Below, one piece after another: positions 24,168-30,764 of a stretch of 49,779 nt of DNA. Under the pieces are notes generated by a model. It was not told the DNA's origin. It searched no databases and worked only from the letters and a program-made list of their open reading frames with translations. A program made the position numbers and the translations under genes. Source of the DNA: a virus. The number at the start of each line of letters is the position of its first letter. Within the stretch, counting starts at the first letter, position 1. The stretch is from the IMG/VR virus record IMGVR_UViG_3300017735_000014, positions 1 through 49,779 of that record. One strand, 5' to 3'.

Positions 24168-24196
24168 TTTACAAATGCCTAAAAGTGTGTTATAAT
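24168..24196 (+). promoter_or_regulatory. Sigma70-type promoter P6
   Basis: TTTACA at 24168-24173, 17-bp spacer, GTGT-TATAAT with the -10 at 24191-24196. The next ATG is at 24206, only 9 bases after the -10, so the transcript would begin at or just before the start codon. Confidence 0.8.
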
Positions 24197-24205
24197 ATAC
24201 CTATT

Positions 24206-24571
24206 ATGGGAAAATTAATAGACTTTGCAACAGGGAAAGAGATCGAAAGACCTCTTGATCAAGACGAACTACTGAATGATCTACTAGATGGTTGTATTCA
24301 AACTGCACAACATCTTGTAGCTTGTGTTGAAGAAGAAGTGGCAGCATTATCACAAGAAGATGATATTGGCTGGTTACAAGGATTTAACATGAGGGAAGAA
24401 AAATTCGGTGAAGCTAGAGATATGCATGTAATCGTAAACTTACTTCATGCTACATTTGTGAGGTTTCTTGGTTTAGAACATGAATTACAAAAAGATATGG
24501 ATTCGCTCTATATAAAATTGAAAACACTTGAAGCTAGGAAAAAAATGGAAACAGATAATGATATTACTTGA
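24206..24571 (+). CDS. Conserved helical protein upstream of RNase H
   Basis: This 121-residue acidic, helical protein starts MGKLIDFATGKEIERP. Further on it has LLDGCIQTAQHLVACVEEE and MHVIVNLLHATFVRFLGLEH, suggesting a helical bundle. No RBS precedes ATG 24206. With promoter P6 immediately upstream it appears to be translated from a leaderless mRNA. The function is unknown; it overlaps rnh by 14 nt. Confidence 0.65.
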   Translation: MGKLIDFATGKEIERPLDQDELLNDLLDGCIQTAQHLVACVEEEVAALSQEDDIGWLQGFNMREEKFGEARDMHVIVNLLHATFVRFLGLEHELQKDMDSLYIKLKTLEARKKMETDNDIT

Positions 24572-25415
24572 TTATAGTCAAATTGCACTCAGCAATATTT
24601 TCATTCAGAAATTGAATGAAGAAAACATGATTCGACATATGATACTCAACAGCATTCGTATGTACAATAAACGATATAGAGACGAATATGGCCAGATGGT
24701 TATATGTGTTGATAGTGGGAACAGCTGGCGTAAAGAGTTATATCCACACTATAAGGCGAATCGTAAAAAGAACAGAGATAATAATAGTGATCAAGATTGG
24801 CCTGAAATTTTCCGTATCTTAACAATGGTTAGAGAAGAGATTCAACAAAATCTGCCTTACAAAGTTATTCAAATTGATACTTGTGAAGCTGATGATATTA
24901 TTGGTACTCTTGCTCTACAAACACAAGAATTTGGCCAACACGAGCCTGTAATGATTGTATCTTCTGATAAAGATTTTATTCAACTACAGAGGTATAAAAA
25001 TGTTAAACAGTTTTCTCCAATTCAAAAGAAAATGGTTGCAGACAAAAACCCACTTACATATATGTGGAATCATATTATGCGTGGCGACGCTGGAGACGGC
25101 GTCCCGAATATACTGTCCGCAGATGATACCTTTGTTACAGACGCCAAACAGACGCCACTCAGGCAGACCAGAATTGATGAATGGATTACCAACTCTGATA
25201 ATTTAAGAGAAGTAATGCCACAAGAAATTTTTAGAAATTACCAAAGGAATAAAAAGTTAATTGATTTGACTGAAGTTCCTGAGGAACTAAAAGGGCAAAT
25301 CCTAACAACTTACGAAGAACAGAAAGTTCCAATGAAGATGAAGGTTTTGAATTATTTAATTAAAAAAAGATGCAATCATTTGATTGATGTAACGGAGGAA
25401 TTTTACAATGGATAA
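24558..25415 (+). CDS. rnh: RNase H / 5'-3' FEN-family exonuclease (gp rnh-like)
   Basis: This 285-residue protein starts MILLDYSQIALSN, with the first metal Asp. It has MVICVDSGNSWRKELYPHYKANR, the acidic cluster DTCEADDIIGTLA, VSSDKDFIQLQ, and MRGDAGDGVPNI as the helix-hairpin metal site. This matches T4 RNase H, which removes RNA primers from Okazaki fragments and acts with gp32. The start ATG 24558 lies inside the end of the preceding gene. Eight nt overlap the next gene. Confidence 0.92.
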   Translation: MILLDYSQIALSNIFIQKLNEENMIRHMILNSIRMYNKRYRDEYGQMVICVDSGNSWRKELYPHYKANRKKNRDNNSDQDWPEIFRILTMVREEIQQNLPYKVIQIDTCEADDIIGTLALQTQEFGQHEPVMIVSSDKDFIQLQRYKNVKQFSPIQKKMVADKNPLTYMWNHIMRGDAGDGVPNILSADDTFVTDAKQTPLRQTRIDEWITNSDNLREVMPQEIFRNYQRNKKLIDLTEVPEELKGQILTTYEEQKVPMKMKVLNYLIKKRCNHLIDVTEEFYNG

Positions 25416-25821
25416 ACCAGTAATTAAAGTATTAAGAGAGACATCTAGGCTCAAAACTAGAGAAGAAAGAATTGCCAACTTGCAAGCGCATGAAAGTGGC
25501 TTATTAAAGGACATCATTAGAATGAATTTTGATGATGCAGTACAATGTATTTTACCAGAAGGCCTACCAGATGTAGAGCTTGATAAGAAAGGTAAAACTA
25601 CATTAGAAGCACACTATGATGATTTTAGGTACTTCTTTAAAACCAAATGGTCTAATCAAATTAAGAATTTTGAAAGACAAAACAAGTTTCTTCAGCTATT
25701 GCAGAGTGTATCTGCAGGTGAAGCTGAAATGCTATGTAAAGCGAAAGACAAGAAAATGAAATACGTAGGCATCACCAAACCACTATGCCAGGATGCATTT
25801 CCCGGTTTAATAGTGAAGTAG
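25408..25821 (+). CDS. Conserved phage protein (DUF6433-like)
   Basis: This 137-residue protein has RLKTREERIANLQAHES near the start, then AVQCILPEGLPD, FLQLLQSVSAGEAEMLCKAKD and a C-terminal GITKPLCQDAFPGL. This arrangement matches a family of unknown function common in marine T4-like phages. It is soluble and helical. It is coupled to rnh by an 8-nt overlap; RBS ACGGAGGAA. Confidence 0.75.
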   Translation: MDKPVIKVLRETSRLKTREERIANLQAHESGLLKDIIRMNFDDAVQCILPEGLPDVELDKKGKTTLEAHYDDFRYFFKTKWSNQIKNFERQNKFLQLLQSVSAGEAEMLCKAKDKKMKYVGITKPLCQDAFPGLIVK

Positions 25822-25829
25822 GATATATT

Positions 25830-26036
25830 ATGATAGTAATAAAGCTCATAACTAACATAAGGAACGCATTTATGAATTGTCAAGAAATTGAACGCTTAAA
25901 AAGAGATCGTAATGAGACTGTGAACTATCGTAGAAAACTATTGAAGAAGGGCAAAGATGTCCTTGCCTATAAAATGCAAAGAAAGGTAGATTATATTACC
26001 GAAACAATAAAATATATGCAGGCCGCTGGAGGTTAA
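25830..26036 (+). CDS. Small basic coiled-coil protein
   Basis: From ATG 25830 (TAGGATATATT upstream) the product is 68 residues; ATG 25872, with TAAGGA upstream, would give 54. A basic helix (IERLKRDRNETVNYRRKLLKKG, shown here only as its start IERLKRDRNET) continues to KVDYITETIKYM. No family is recognised. It is followed by the palindrome and promoter P7. Confidence 0.55.
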   Translation: MIVIKLITNIRNAFMNCQEIERLKRDRNETVNYRRKLLKKGKDVLAYKMQRKVDYITETIKYMQAAGG

Positions 26037-26044
26037 AGAAATCA

Positions 26045-26077
26045 GTAAACCCCTAGTTTTTTAAATTAGGGGTTTAC
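26045..26077 (+). other. Perfect palindrome overlapping the -35 of promoter P7
   Basis: GTAAACCCCTA (26045-26055) is exactly complementary to TAGGGGTTTAC (26067-26077), giving an 11-bp stem whose loop (GTTTTTTAAAT) can pair further. No T-run follows, so it is not a simple terminator. Its right arm covers TTTACA of P7, so it could be an operator, or a terminator of the preceding gene with the T-run in the loop. Confidence 0.75.
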
Positions 26078-26101
26078 AATCCTTGCTTAATGTGATATAA
26101 T
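26073..26101 (+). promoter_or_regulatory. Sigma70-type promoter P7
   Basis: TTTACA at 26073-26078, 17-bp spacer, TGTGA-TATAAT with the -10 at 26096-26101. The ATG at 26109 lies 7 bases after the -10, predicting a leaderless transcript. The -35 is embedded in the palindrome. Confidence 0.8.
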
Positions 26102-26108
26102 ACATATT

Positions 26109-26681
26109 ATGAATATATTTGTACTAGATAATGATCCAATAATCGCAGCACAATTACAGTGTGATAAACACGTAGTTAAAATGATTGTAGAATCTGCACA
26201 GATGCTATCAACTGTTCACCGAATGCTAGACGGAACAGAATTAAGAAAGCCCTCTAAATCTGGCAAGACAAAGGTAAAGTATTACCAATTGCCTGATGAT
26301 AGAGAGGATATATTATACAAAGCAGTGCACTTCAATCACCCATGCACAGTATGGTCAAGAGAAAGTTGCTGTAATTATTCTTGGCACTATGAGCATTTCA
26401 TTGCTCTGTGCGACGAGTATAAATATAGGTATGGTAAAATACATTCAACTGATACTAAATTGAGAAAGATACTAAAATCCCTTCCAACTAATATCAACAG
26501 AAATGGTGGTATGACTCCATTTAAACTAGCAATGAAATCAAATCCAGAATGCGTTGTTCATGGTTTAGGTGGAACCGATGCTGTAAAGTCATACCAATTA
26601 TTTTACAAAACTAAAGAAGCTAGGTTTAAAATGGCCTGGACAAATAGAAAAATACCGGAGTGGTTTATTAATGCTGTATGA
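26109..26681 (+). CDS. Conserved phage protein of unknown function
   Basis: This 190-residue protein opens MNIFVLDNDPIIAAQLQCDKHVVK, written here as its start FVLDNDPIIAAQ and CDKHVVKMIVESAQML. Further on are HFNHPCTVWSRES and YEHFIALCDEYKYRYGK. His, Asp and Arg are well represented, suggesting an enzyme. It is widespread in T4-like marine phages from memory and is sometimes compared to pyrimidine-dimer glycosylases; I cannot confirm that. No RBS, so leaderless translation is likely. It overlaps the next gene by 11 nt. Confidence 0.7.
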   Translation: MNIFVLDNDPIIAAQLQCDKHVVKMIVESAQMLSTVHRMLDGTELRKPSKSGKTKVKYYQLPDDREDILYKAVHFNHPCTVWSRESCCNYSWHYEHFIALCDEYKYRYGKIHSTDTKLRKILKSLPTNINRNGGMTPFKLAMKSNPECVVHGLGGTDAVKSYQLFYKTKEARFKMAWTNRKIPEWFINAV

Positions 26682-26913
26682 TTTTGAAAACATCGAAACT
26701 GGAGAGGTTAAAGAATATTCTATGCGCCTTGCCGATTATGATGAATTTATTAAAAATAATCCCCATCTAAAACGAGTGATGTTAAAAGCTCCCTCTACCA
26801 TTGCTGGAACAGGCAGTGTTGTATCTAAGACAGATGATGGATGGAAAGAAGTTCAACAAAAAATGAAAAGGGGTTTACCCCCTAGCCTCAGGGACAATAT
26901 TAGAGAAAAATAA
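26671..26913 (+). CDS. Small FmdB-like phage protein without zinc ribbon
   Basis: This 80-residue protein has the N-terminal YDFENIETGEVKEYSM pattern and a LKRVMLKAPST segment that recall FmdB-type small proteins of T4-like phages. The usual cysteine pairs are absent. The basic C-terminus (MKRGLPPSLRDNIREK) is typical of the phage group. Function unknown. RBS CCGGAG lies in the preceding gene. Confidence 0.65.
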   Translation: MLYDFENIETGEVKEYSMRLADYDEFIKNNPHLKRVMLKAPSTIAGTGSVVSKTDDGWKEVQQKMKRGLPPSLRDNIREK

Positions 26914-27605
26914 TGAGTCAACAAAAACCAAGTAAACTAAGGCTTGAACACTTAGTAAAACTAGAACCACTCACTGCTAATCAAGCAACGGCATTTGCTA
27001 AATACAAAGAAGGATCAAACCTTGTATTAACTGGCTGTGCCGGAACGGGTAAAACATTCATAGGTTCTTATTTGGCCTTGGAACAGGTAATGGATAAGGA
27101 TACACCATACGAAAAACTAATTGTAGTTCGTAGTGCGGTTCCCACAAGAGATATGGGATTCTTGCCAGGTACTATGGAAGAAAAAGAAGATGCATATACA
27201 GCACCTTATAGAGCAATCATTAATGATTTGTTTGATGATAAGGGCGCATGGGATAAGTTGACACAAAGTAAAAATATAGAGTTCTTAACAACTTCGTTTA
27301 TACGAGGTTTAACCATTAAGAATGCTATTGTAATAATTGATGAAGCTCAAAACTGTAACTATCATGAATTATGCTCAGTCATTACAAGGCTTGGTGATAA
27401 TACAAAGATGATAGTATCAGGAGATTATTACCAATCAGATTTTAGGCATAATAATGATAAAAACGGAATTGGTGAATTTTTAAAAATATTAGATGCAATG
27501 AAATACTTTGACCGAATTGATTTCGGTTGGGAAGATATTGTTCGTAGTGGGCTAGTTAGAGACTTCTTGATGACCAAGGAGTTAGTAGAAACAGGAAAGC
27601 TATGA
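26913..27605 (+). CDS. phoH: PhoH-like ATPase
   Basis: This 230-residue P-loop protein has TANQATAFAKYKEGSNLVLTG, given here as its first half TANQATAFAKYK, then Walker A GCAGTGKTF. A PhoH-type VRSAVPTRDMGFLPG, Walker B IVIIDEAQNC and GDYYQSDF follow. Length and motifs match the short PhoH of marine phages. The family is an ATPase with suspected RNA helicase or nuclease action; the link to phosphate stress is established in some hosts only. It sits in a coupled row of genes from 26109. Confidence 0.92.
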   Translation: MSQQKPSKLRLEHLVKLEPLTANQATAFAKYKEGSNLVLTGCAGTGKTFIGSYLALEQVMDKDTPYEKLIVVRSAVPTRDMGFLPGTMEEKEDAYTAPYRAIINDLFDDKGAWDKLTQSKNIEFLTTSFIRGLTIKNAIVIIDEAQNCNYHELCSVITRLGDNTKMIVSGDYYQSDFRHNNDKNGIGEFLKILDAMKYFDRIDFGWEDIVRSGLVRDFLMTKELVETGKL

Positions 27606-27691
27606 AAAAAATATGGAAAAGATTTCACAAATTTATGAAATCGGGAAGACTAAATAAAGTATGCAATAAATTTGCAGGAGTAAAGAAATAA
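27602..27691 (+). CDS. 29-residue basic peptide
   Basis: ATG 27602 overlaps the phoH stop (ATGA). The frame codes MKKIWKRFHKFMKSG and ends NKFAGVKK before TAA at 27689. It is very basic and aromatic, like an amphipathic peptide. Evidence is limited to the coupled start and uninterrupted frame filling the gap to the next gene. Confidence 0.4.
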   Translation: MKKIWKRFHKFMKSGRLNKVCNKFAGVKK

Positions 27692-27692
27692 G

Positions 27693-28367
27693 ATGTTTAT
27701 ACATGAACCAGTTGATTTAGGATACGAAGACCTAAAGTGTGAAACAAAATCCACAGGTAGGAAATATATTTCCCCTAATGGTAAAGAGTATCCGAGTATC
27801 ACTACGGTTCTGTCTTTACTTTCTCGCGATTCTATTGCAGAATGGAGAAAAAGAGTCGGCGCGGAAGAGGCCAATCGAATAAGTAGAACGGCCTCTACCC
27901 GCGGCACAGCAGTACACAATCTGCTGGAAAAGTATGTGGACAATGATCCAGATTACGCCAAAGGTGTAATGCCACATATCCTACAATCATTTCTTGATGT
28001 TAAGGATGTTCTGGACACTAGACTGAATAAAGTCTACGCACAAGAAGCTCCACTATTTTCAGAACATTTAGGTCTGGCAGGTAGAGTGGATTGTGTTGGT
28101 GTATGGGATGGTAAAGATGCCATTGTGGATTATAAAACATCCCGTAAATTAAAAAAGAAGGAGTGGATTGACAGTTACTTTATGCAATGTTGTGCATATT
28201 CCATTATGTGGGAAGAAAGGACTGGTAAACCCATTACTCAATTGGTAGTGTTAATTGCTGTAGATAATGAAGAACCCCAAGTTTTTATTGAACATAGAGA
28301 CAACTGGACTGAAAAATTATGGAATGTGATTAATGATTATAGACGCGAAAAACTATTTGGGAGATAA
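27693..28367 (+). CDS. RecB/Cas4-like PD-(D/E)XK exonuclease
   Basis: This 224-residue protein has the helix STRGTAVHNLLEKYV (His-containing), then the catalytic core LAGRVDCVGVWDG-AIVDYKTS, where Asp and the D-Y-K triad replace the usual E-x-K. QCCAYSIMWEE is the conserved Gln-x-x-x-Tyr helix. The family are ssDNA or dsDNA exonucleases of phages. It may act in recombination beside UvsX (inference). RBS AGGAG lies 12 nt upstream. Confidence 0.85.
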   Translation: MFIHEPVDLGYEDLKCETKSTGRKYISPNGKEYPSITTVLSLLSRDSIAEWRKRVGAEEANRISRTASTRGTAVHNLLEKYVDNDPDYAKGVMPHILQSFLDVKDVLDTRLNKVYAQEAPLFSEHLGLAGRVDCVGVWDGKDAIVDYKTSRKLKKKEWIDSYFMQCCAYSIMWEERTGKPITQLVVLIAVDNEEPQVFIEHRDNWTEKLWNVINDYRREKLFGR

Positions 28368-28370
28368 AAT

Positions 28371-28892
28371 ATGTTATCAGTAGGAGAAATGTTTCCTGTA
28401 TGCTCACTGCAGGGAATTGATCAAAACAATGAATTTGTGAGTTTTAAAGTGGAAGAAAATTATCAACCATTAAAACATGATTGGACGGTAGTATATTACT
28501 ATCCTAAGGACTTTACATTTATTTGTCCAACTGAAATTGCCGCAATGGATATGTTGGTAGATGAAGCAAATGTTGTTGGTATTAGTGGCGACAATGAGTT
28601 TTGTAAACTAGCATGGAAGAATGATAATGAATTAATTGGAAATATTAAACACACCCTTGCTGCAGATTGTGGCCTTAAATTGGCATGGCAGTTAGGTGCT
28701 GTTAATCGTGAAGAAGGTGTTGCTTATAGAGCCACATTTATCTTTGATAAAAACAGAGTAATTCAACATGCATCAATGAATGCATTGGATACAGGCCGAA
28801 ACGCAAAAGAAGTATTAAGGACTTTACAAGCTCTTAAAGCCGGTGGATTAACTGGTTGTGAGTGGAATCCAGGAGAGGATTTTGTAGCATGA
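28371..28892 (+). CDS. 2-Cys peroxiredoxin (AhpC/Prx family)
   Basis: This 173-residue protein has the peroxidatic site DFTFICPTEI with Cys52, the conserved Arg in YRATFIFD, and a C-terminal resolving Cys163 in GCEWNPGE. Length and both cysteines match typical AhpC. It reduces hydrogen peroxide and organic peroxides using thioredoxin or glutaredoxin-type donors. A phage copy could protect the infected cell or the iron cofactor of ribonucleotide reductase from oxidation (inference). It overlaps the next gene by 4 nt. Confidence 0.93.
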   Translation: MLSVGEMFPVCSLQGIDQNNEFVSFKVEENYQPLKHDWTVVYYYPKDFTFICPTEIAAMDMLVDEANVVGISGDNEFCKLAWKNDNELIGNIKHTLAADCGLKLAWQLGAVNREEGVAYRATFIFDKNRVIQHASMNALDTGRNAKEVLRTLQALKAGGLTGCEWNPGEDFVA

Positions 28893-29089
28893 ACTATCTA
28901 TTAGAAGCACTATGTGCAAAACTTGAAGGCGAAATTGCAGTAGGCAAAGCCAATGTTATGGTATATCAAAGAAATTCTGCAGGTATTGGAGAGCACTCTG
29001 ATATAGTAGAATCAATTGAAACTCAGATTGCTAAAATTGCAGAAGCCGAAGATAAACTAGAAACAATTAAAAAGCACTTTAAAAATTAA
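28889..29089 (+). CDS. 66-residue helical protein after the peroxiredoxin
   Basis: ATG 28889 overlaps the peroxiredoxin stop and has AGGAGAGG 11 nt upstream. The product starts MNYLLEALCAKLEGEIAVGK and continues to a Glu/Lys-rich helix (TQIAKIAEAEDKLETIKK). It probably forms a helical hairpin or coiled coil. Related short proteins occur in marine T4-like phages from memory. No function. Confidence 0.65.
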   Translation: MNYLLEALCAKLEGEIAVGKANVMVYQRNSAGIGEHSDIVESIETQIAKIAEAEDKLETIKKHFKN

Positions 29090-29103
29090 TTTACAGAAAC
29101 GTG

Positions 29104-29132
29104 TTGACAGCCCTTGTATTAAGTGTTATAAT
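29104..29132 (+). promoter_or_regulatory. Sigma70-type promoter P8 (with shared upstream block)
   Basis: TTGACA at 29104-29109, 17-bp spacer, GTGT-TATAAT with the -10 at 29127-29132. The 18-nt sequence CAGAAACGTGTTGACAGC begins at 29094 and recurs at promoters P10 and P11. It serves the gene at 29155. Confidence 0.82.
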
Positions 29133-29154
29133 ATACACATAAATAAGGGAAATT

Positions 29155-29391
29155 ATGAATAAAGTAAAAGTAAAAATAGTCGGAAAACCAATTATTAATG
29201 GTAAAGTCAGTGACTCAGCCATTTTAACTCTGCCCGTGCCACCAAGTTTAACAGAACTTGCGTTGTCGCATGATGCAGATGATTGGGATTCTATGTGTAA
29301 ACAGTTACCAGATTTTGGACTTATGAATCCAATTGGAAAGGTATCAATTAGCCATTTATTAGTAGATGGTAAGGAAAGAGTGTTCCATTGA
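29155..29391 (+). CDS. Hypothetical protein behind promoter P8
   Basis: This 78-residue protein opens with basic strands (NKVKVKIVGKPIINGK) and has TLPVPPSLTELALSHDADDWD. The fold is likely beta-rich. No family is recognised. RBS AAGGGAAATT precedes ATG 29155. It shares TGATG with the next gene. Confidence 0.62.
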   Translation: MNKVKVKIVGKPIINGKVSDSAILTLPVPPSLTELALSHDADDWDSMCKQLPDFGLMNPIGKVSISHLLVDGKERVFH

Positions 29392-29969
29392 TGAAAGACA
29401 ATATAATTTTAGTTGATTGCGACGGTGTATTATGTGATTGGGAATATTCATTTACACAATGGATGCATCACAAGGGCATACCTACGGTTGATGAATCACA
29501 ATATAATGTGGCAAAGAGATTCGGACTTAATAGAGACCATAACTATGTAAAAGAGTTTAATGACTCTGCAGCAATTGCTTTCTTGCCTCCTTTAAGGGAT
29601 GCAGTTTATTATATGAAAAGATTGAACATGTTGCATGGATTTAGGTTCCATTGCATTACTTCACTTTCTACTAATAAATATGCACAAAGGTTGAGAACAC
29701 AAAACTTAGAGTTATTGTTTGGTAAAGAAATCTTTGATGAATATGTTTATTTACCATGTGGTGCTGATAAAGATGAAGCTCTTGCAGAATATAAAGACAC
29801 TGGATGCTTCTGGGTTGAAGATAAACCAGAAAACGCTAAGGTTGGTGCAGCATTAGGATTAAATTCAATTCTAGTAGCTCATGATCACAATGCAGACGAA
29901 GTTAATGGGCCAATTCCAAGGTTTTGGAAGTGGAAACAAATATATAAACATATTATTGGAGAGGAGTAA
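29391..29969 (+). CDS. HAD-family 5'(3')-deoxyribonucleotidase-like phosphatase
   Basis: This 192-residue protein has the HAD motif I LVDCDGVLCDW (Asp9 and Asp11), a cap helix, motif II-like CITSLST, and motif IV FWVEDKPENAKVG. The layout matches the NT5C deoxyribonucleotidase family found in phages. These remove phosphate from dNMPs and could balance or recycle the nucleotide pool alongside NrdA/B and ThyX. The substrate is inferred. Start ATG 29391 is preferred to TTG 29388. Confidence 0.83.
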   Translation: MKDNIILVDCDGVLCDWEYSFTQWMHHKGIPTVDESQYNVAKRFGLNRDHNYVKEFNDSAAIAFLPPLRDAVYYMKRLNMLHGFRFHCITSLSTNKYAQRLRTQNLELLFGKEIFDEYVYLPCGADKDEALAEYKDTGCFWVEDKPENAKVGAALGLNSILVAHDHNADEVNGPIPRFWKWKQIYKHIIGEE

Positions 29970-29971
29970 TT

Positions 29972-30178
29972 ATGCCAGTAAAATTTAAACCAGACCATGT
30001 AACCGTAGAAAGAGGTACAGGTAAGAAATCAATTCAAAGATTCTATATTAGGAATACACCTAAAGAAGAGCTTTTTGAAACAATTAATAAAAGCAATTCT
30101 ACTGCTAAATTAAAACAAAAATGTATTAATGAATTAGTACGTAGAAACATTTCAATTGATTGGGTAGATAAATCATAA
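29972..30178 (+). CDS. Small conserved basic protein
   Basis: This 68-residue protein starts MPVKFKPDHVTVERGTGKK, then QRFYIRNTPKEELFETI and KQKCINELVRRNI. It resembles a short protein I recall in marine T4-like phages, of unknown role. ATG 29972 lies after GGAGAGGAGTAATT, a strong RBS. It overlaps the next gene by one base. Confidence 0.68.
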   Translation: MPVKFKPDHVTVERGTGKKSIQRFYIRNTPKEELFETINKSNSTAKLKQKCINELVRRNISIDWVDKS

Positions 30179-30375
30179 TGAGTAATTGGCATGGAGGCAA
30201 GGGTAGTAAACAAAGACCTACCGACTCTAAAAAATACCAAGATAATTGGGATGCTATCTTCAATAGTAAAAATCAAAAGCACAAGCAGCAAGATATGACC
30301 GAATTAAACGGCGATGGTAATCGTGATAGAGGTAGATATGGCGAAGACGAAAGTGCCAAAAACAAGGTTCCATAA
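30178..30375 (+). CDS. Small hydrophilic conserved protein
   Basis: This 65-residue protein opens MSNWHGGKGSKQRPTDSKK, then QDNWDAIFNSKNQK. This SNWHGGKG start is shared with T4-like phage short proteins from memory. No domain is recognised and the C-terminal half is low in complexity. TAATG junction upstream; its 3' end overlaps the next small gene by 38 nt. Confidence 0.65.
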   Translation: MSNWHGGKGSKQRPTDSKKYQDNWDAIFNSKNQKHKQQDMTELNGDGNRDRGRYGEDESAKNKVP

Positions 30376-30493
30376 AGTTTTATTTGATCAAGATAGTCCG
30401 TTCAAGCGACATCAGGTCGTAGAAGATAAAAAAAAGAAAAATGATAGGAAAGAGGCTAAAAATATTATAAATAAGACTATACAAGAGGAATAG
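30338..30493 (+). CDS. 51-residue basic protein
   Basis: ATG 30338 lies inside the preceding gene; the frame stops at TAG 30491-30493. The product has KTRFHKVLFDQDSPFKRHQV and a Lys-rich end (EDKKKKNDRKEAKN). The VLFDxDSPFKxxxV pattern is one I recall in marine T4-like phages, supporting it as real. Function unknown. Confidence 0.6.
   Translation: MAKTKVPKTRFHKVLFDQDSPFKRHQVVEDKKKKNDRKEAKNIINKTIQEE
30466..30473 (+). promoter_or_regulatory. Late-type promoter box TATAAATA
   Basis: TATAAATA at 30466-30473 is placed 24 nt before ATG 30498, with CAAGAGGAATAG as RBS between. Spacing and downstream genes (fibre-like protein and lysozyme) fit a T4 late promoter. The box is all A/T and expected several times by chance in this window. 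Confidence 0.45.
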
Positions 30494-30497
30494 TTTT

Positions 30498-30764
30498 ATG
30501 ACAGATAATCTTTTAGACTTTGATTTTGGTTTTACTGCAGTAGATGAAAATGAACTGGAAGCAGTCCAGTCCGTTAAATCTCAAGCATCAAGTGCATCAG
30601 AAACTGCTCAAGAGCTTGAAAATAAGCTCAATAAATTATATAATTCTATATTACCTCTCCTTAGCAATTTAAAGAAAAATCCCGAAAAAGAATATATACT
30701 TTGGCCTAATAGGGTTGAAAAGATAGAACAATTCGAGGATTTAATTACGGAGATAATTAAATAA
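30498..30764 (+). CDS. Small conserved T4-like phage protein
   Basis: This 88-residue protein starts with DFDFGFTAVDENELEAVQ. It contains a helix with ENKLNKLYNSILPLLSNLKKN and the signature PEKEYILWPNRVEKIEQF, found in many T4-like phages near fibre or baseplate genes from memory. Coiled-coil middle. The precise role is unknown to me. TAATG with the next gene. Confidence 0.75.
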   Translation: MTDNLLDFDFGFTAVDENELEAVQSVKSQASSASETAQELENKLNKLYNSILPLLSNLKKNPEKEYILWPNRVEKIEQFEDLITEIIK

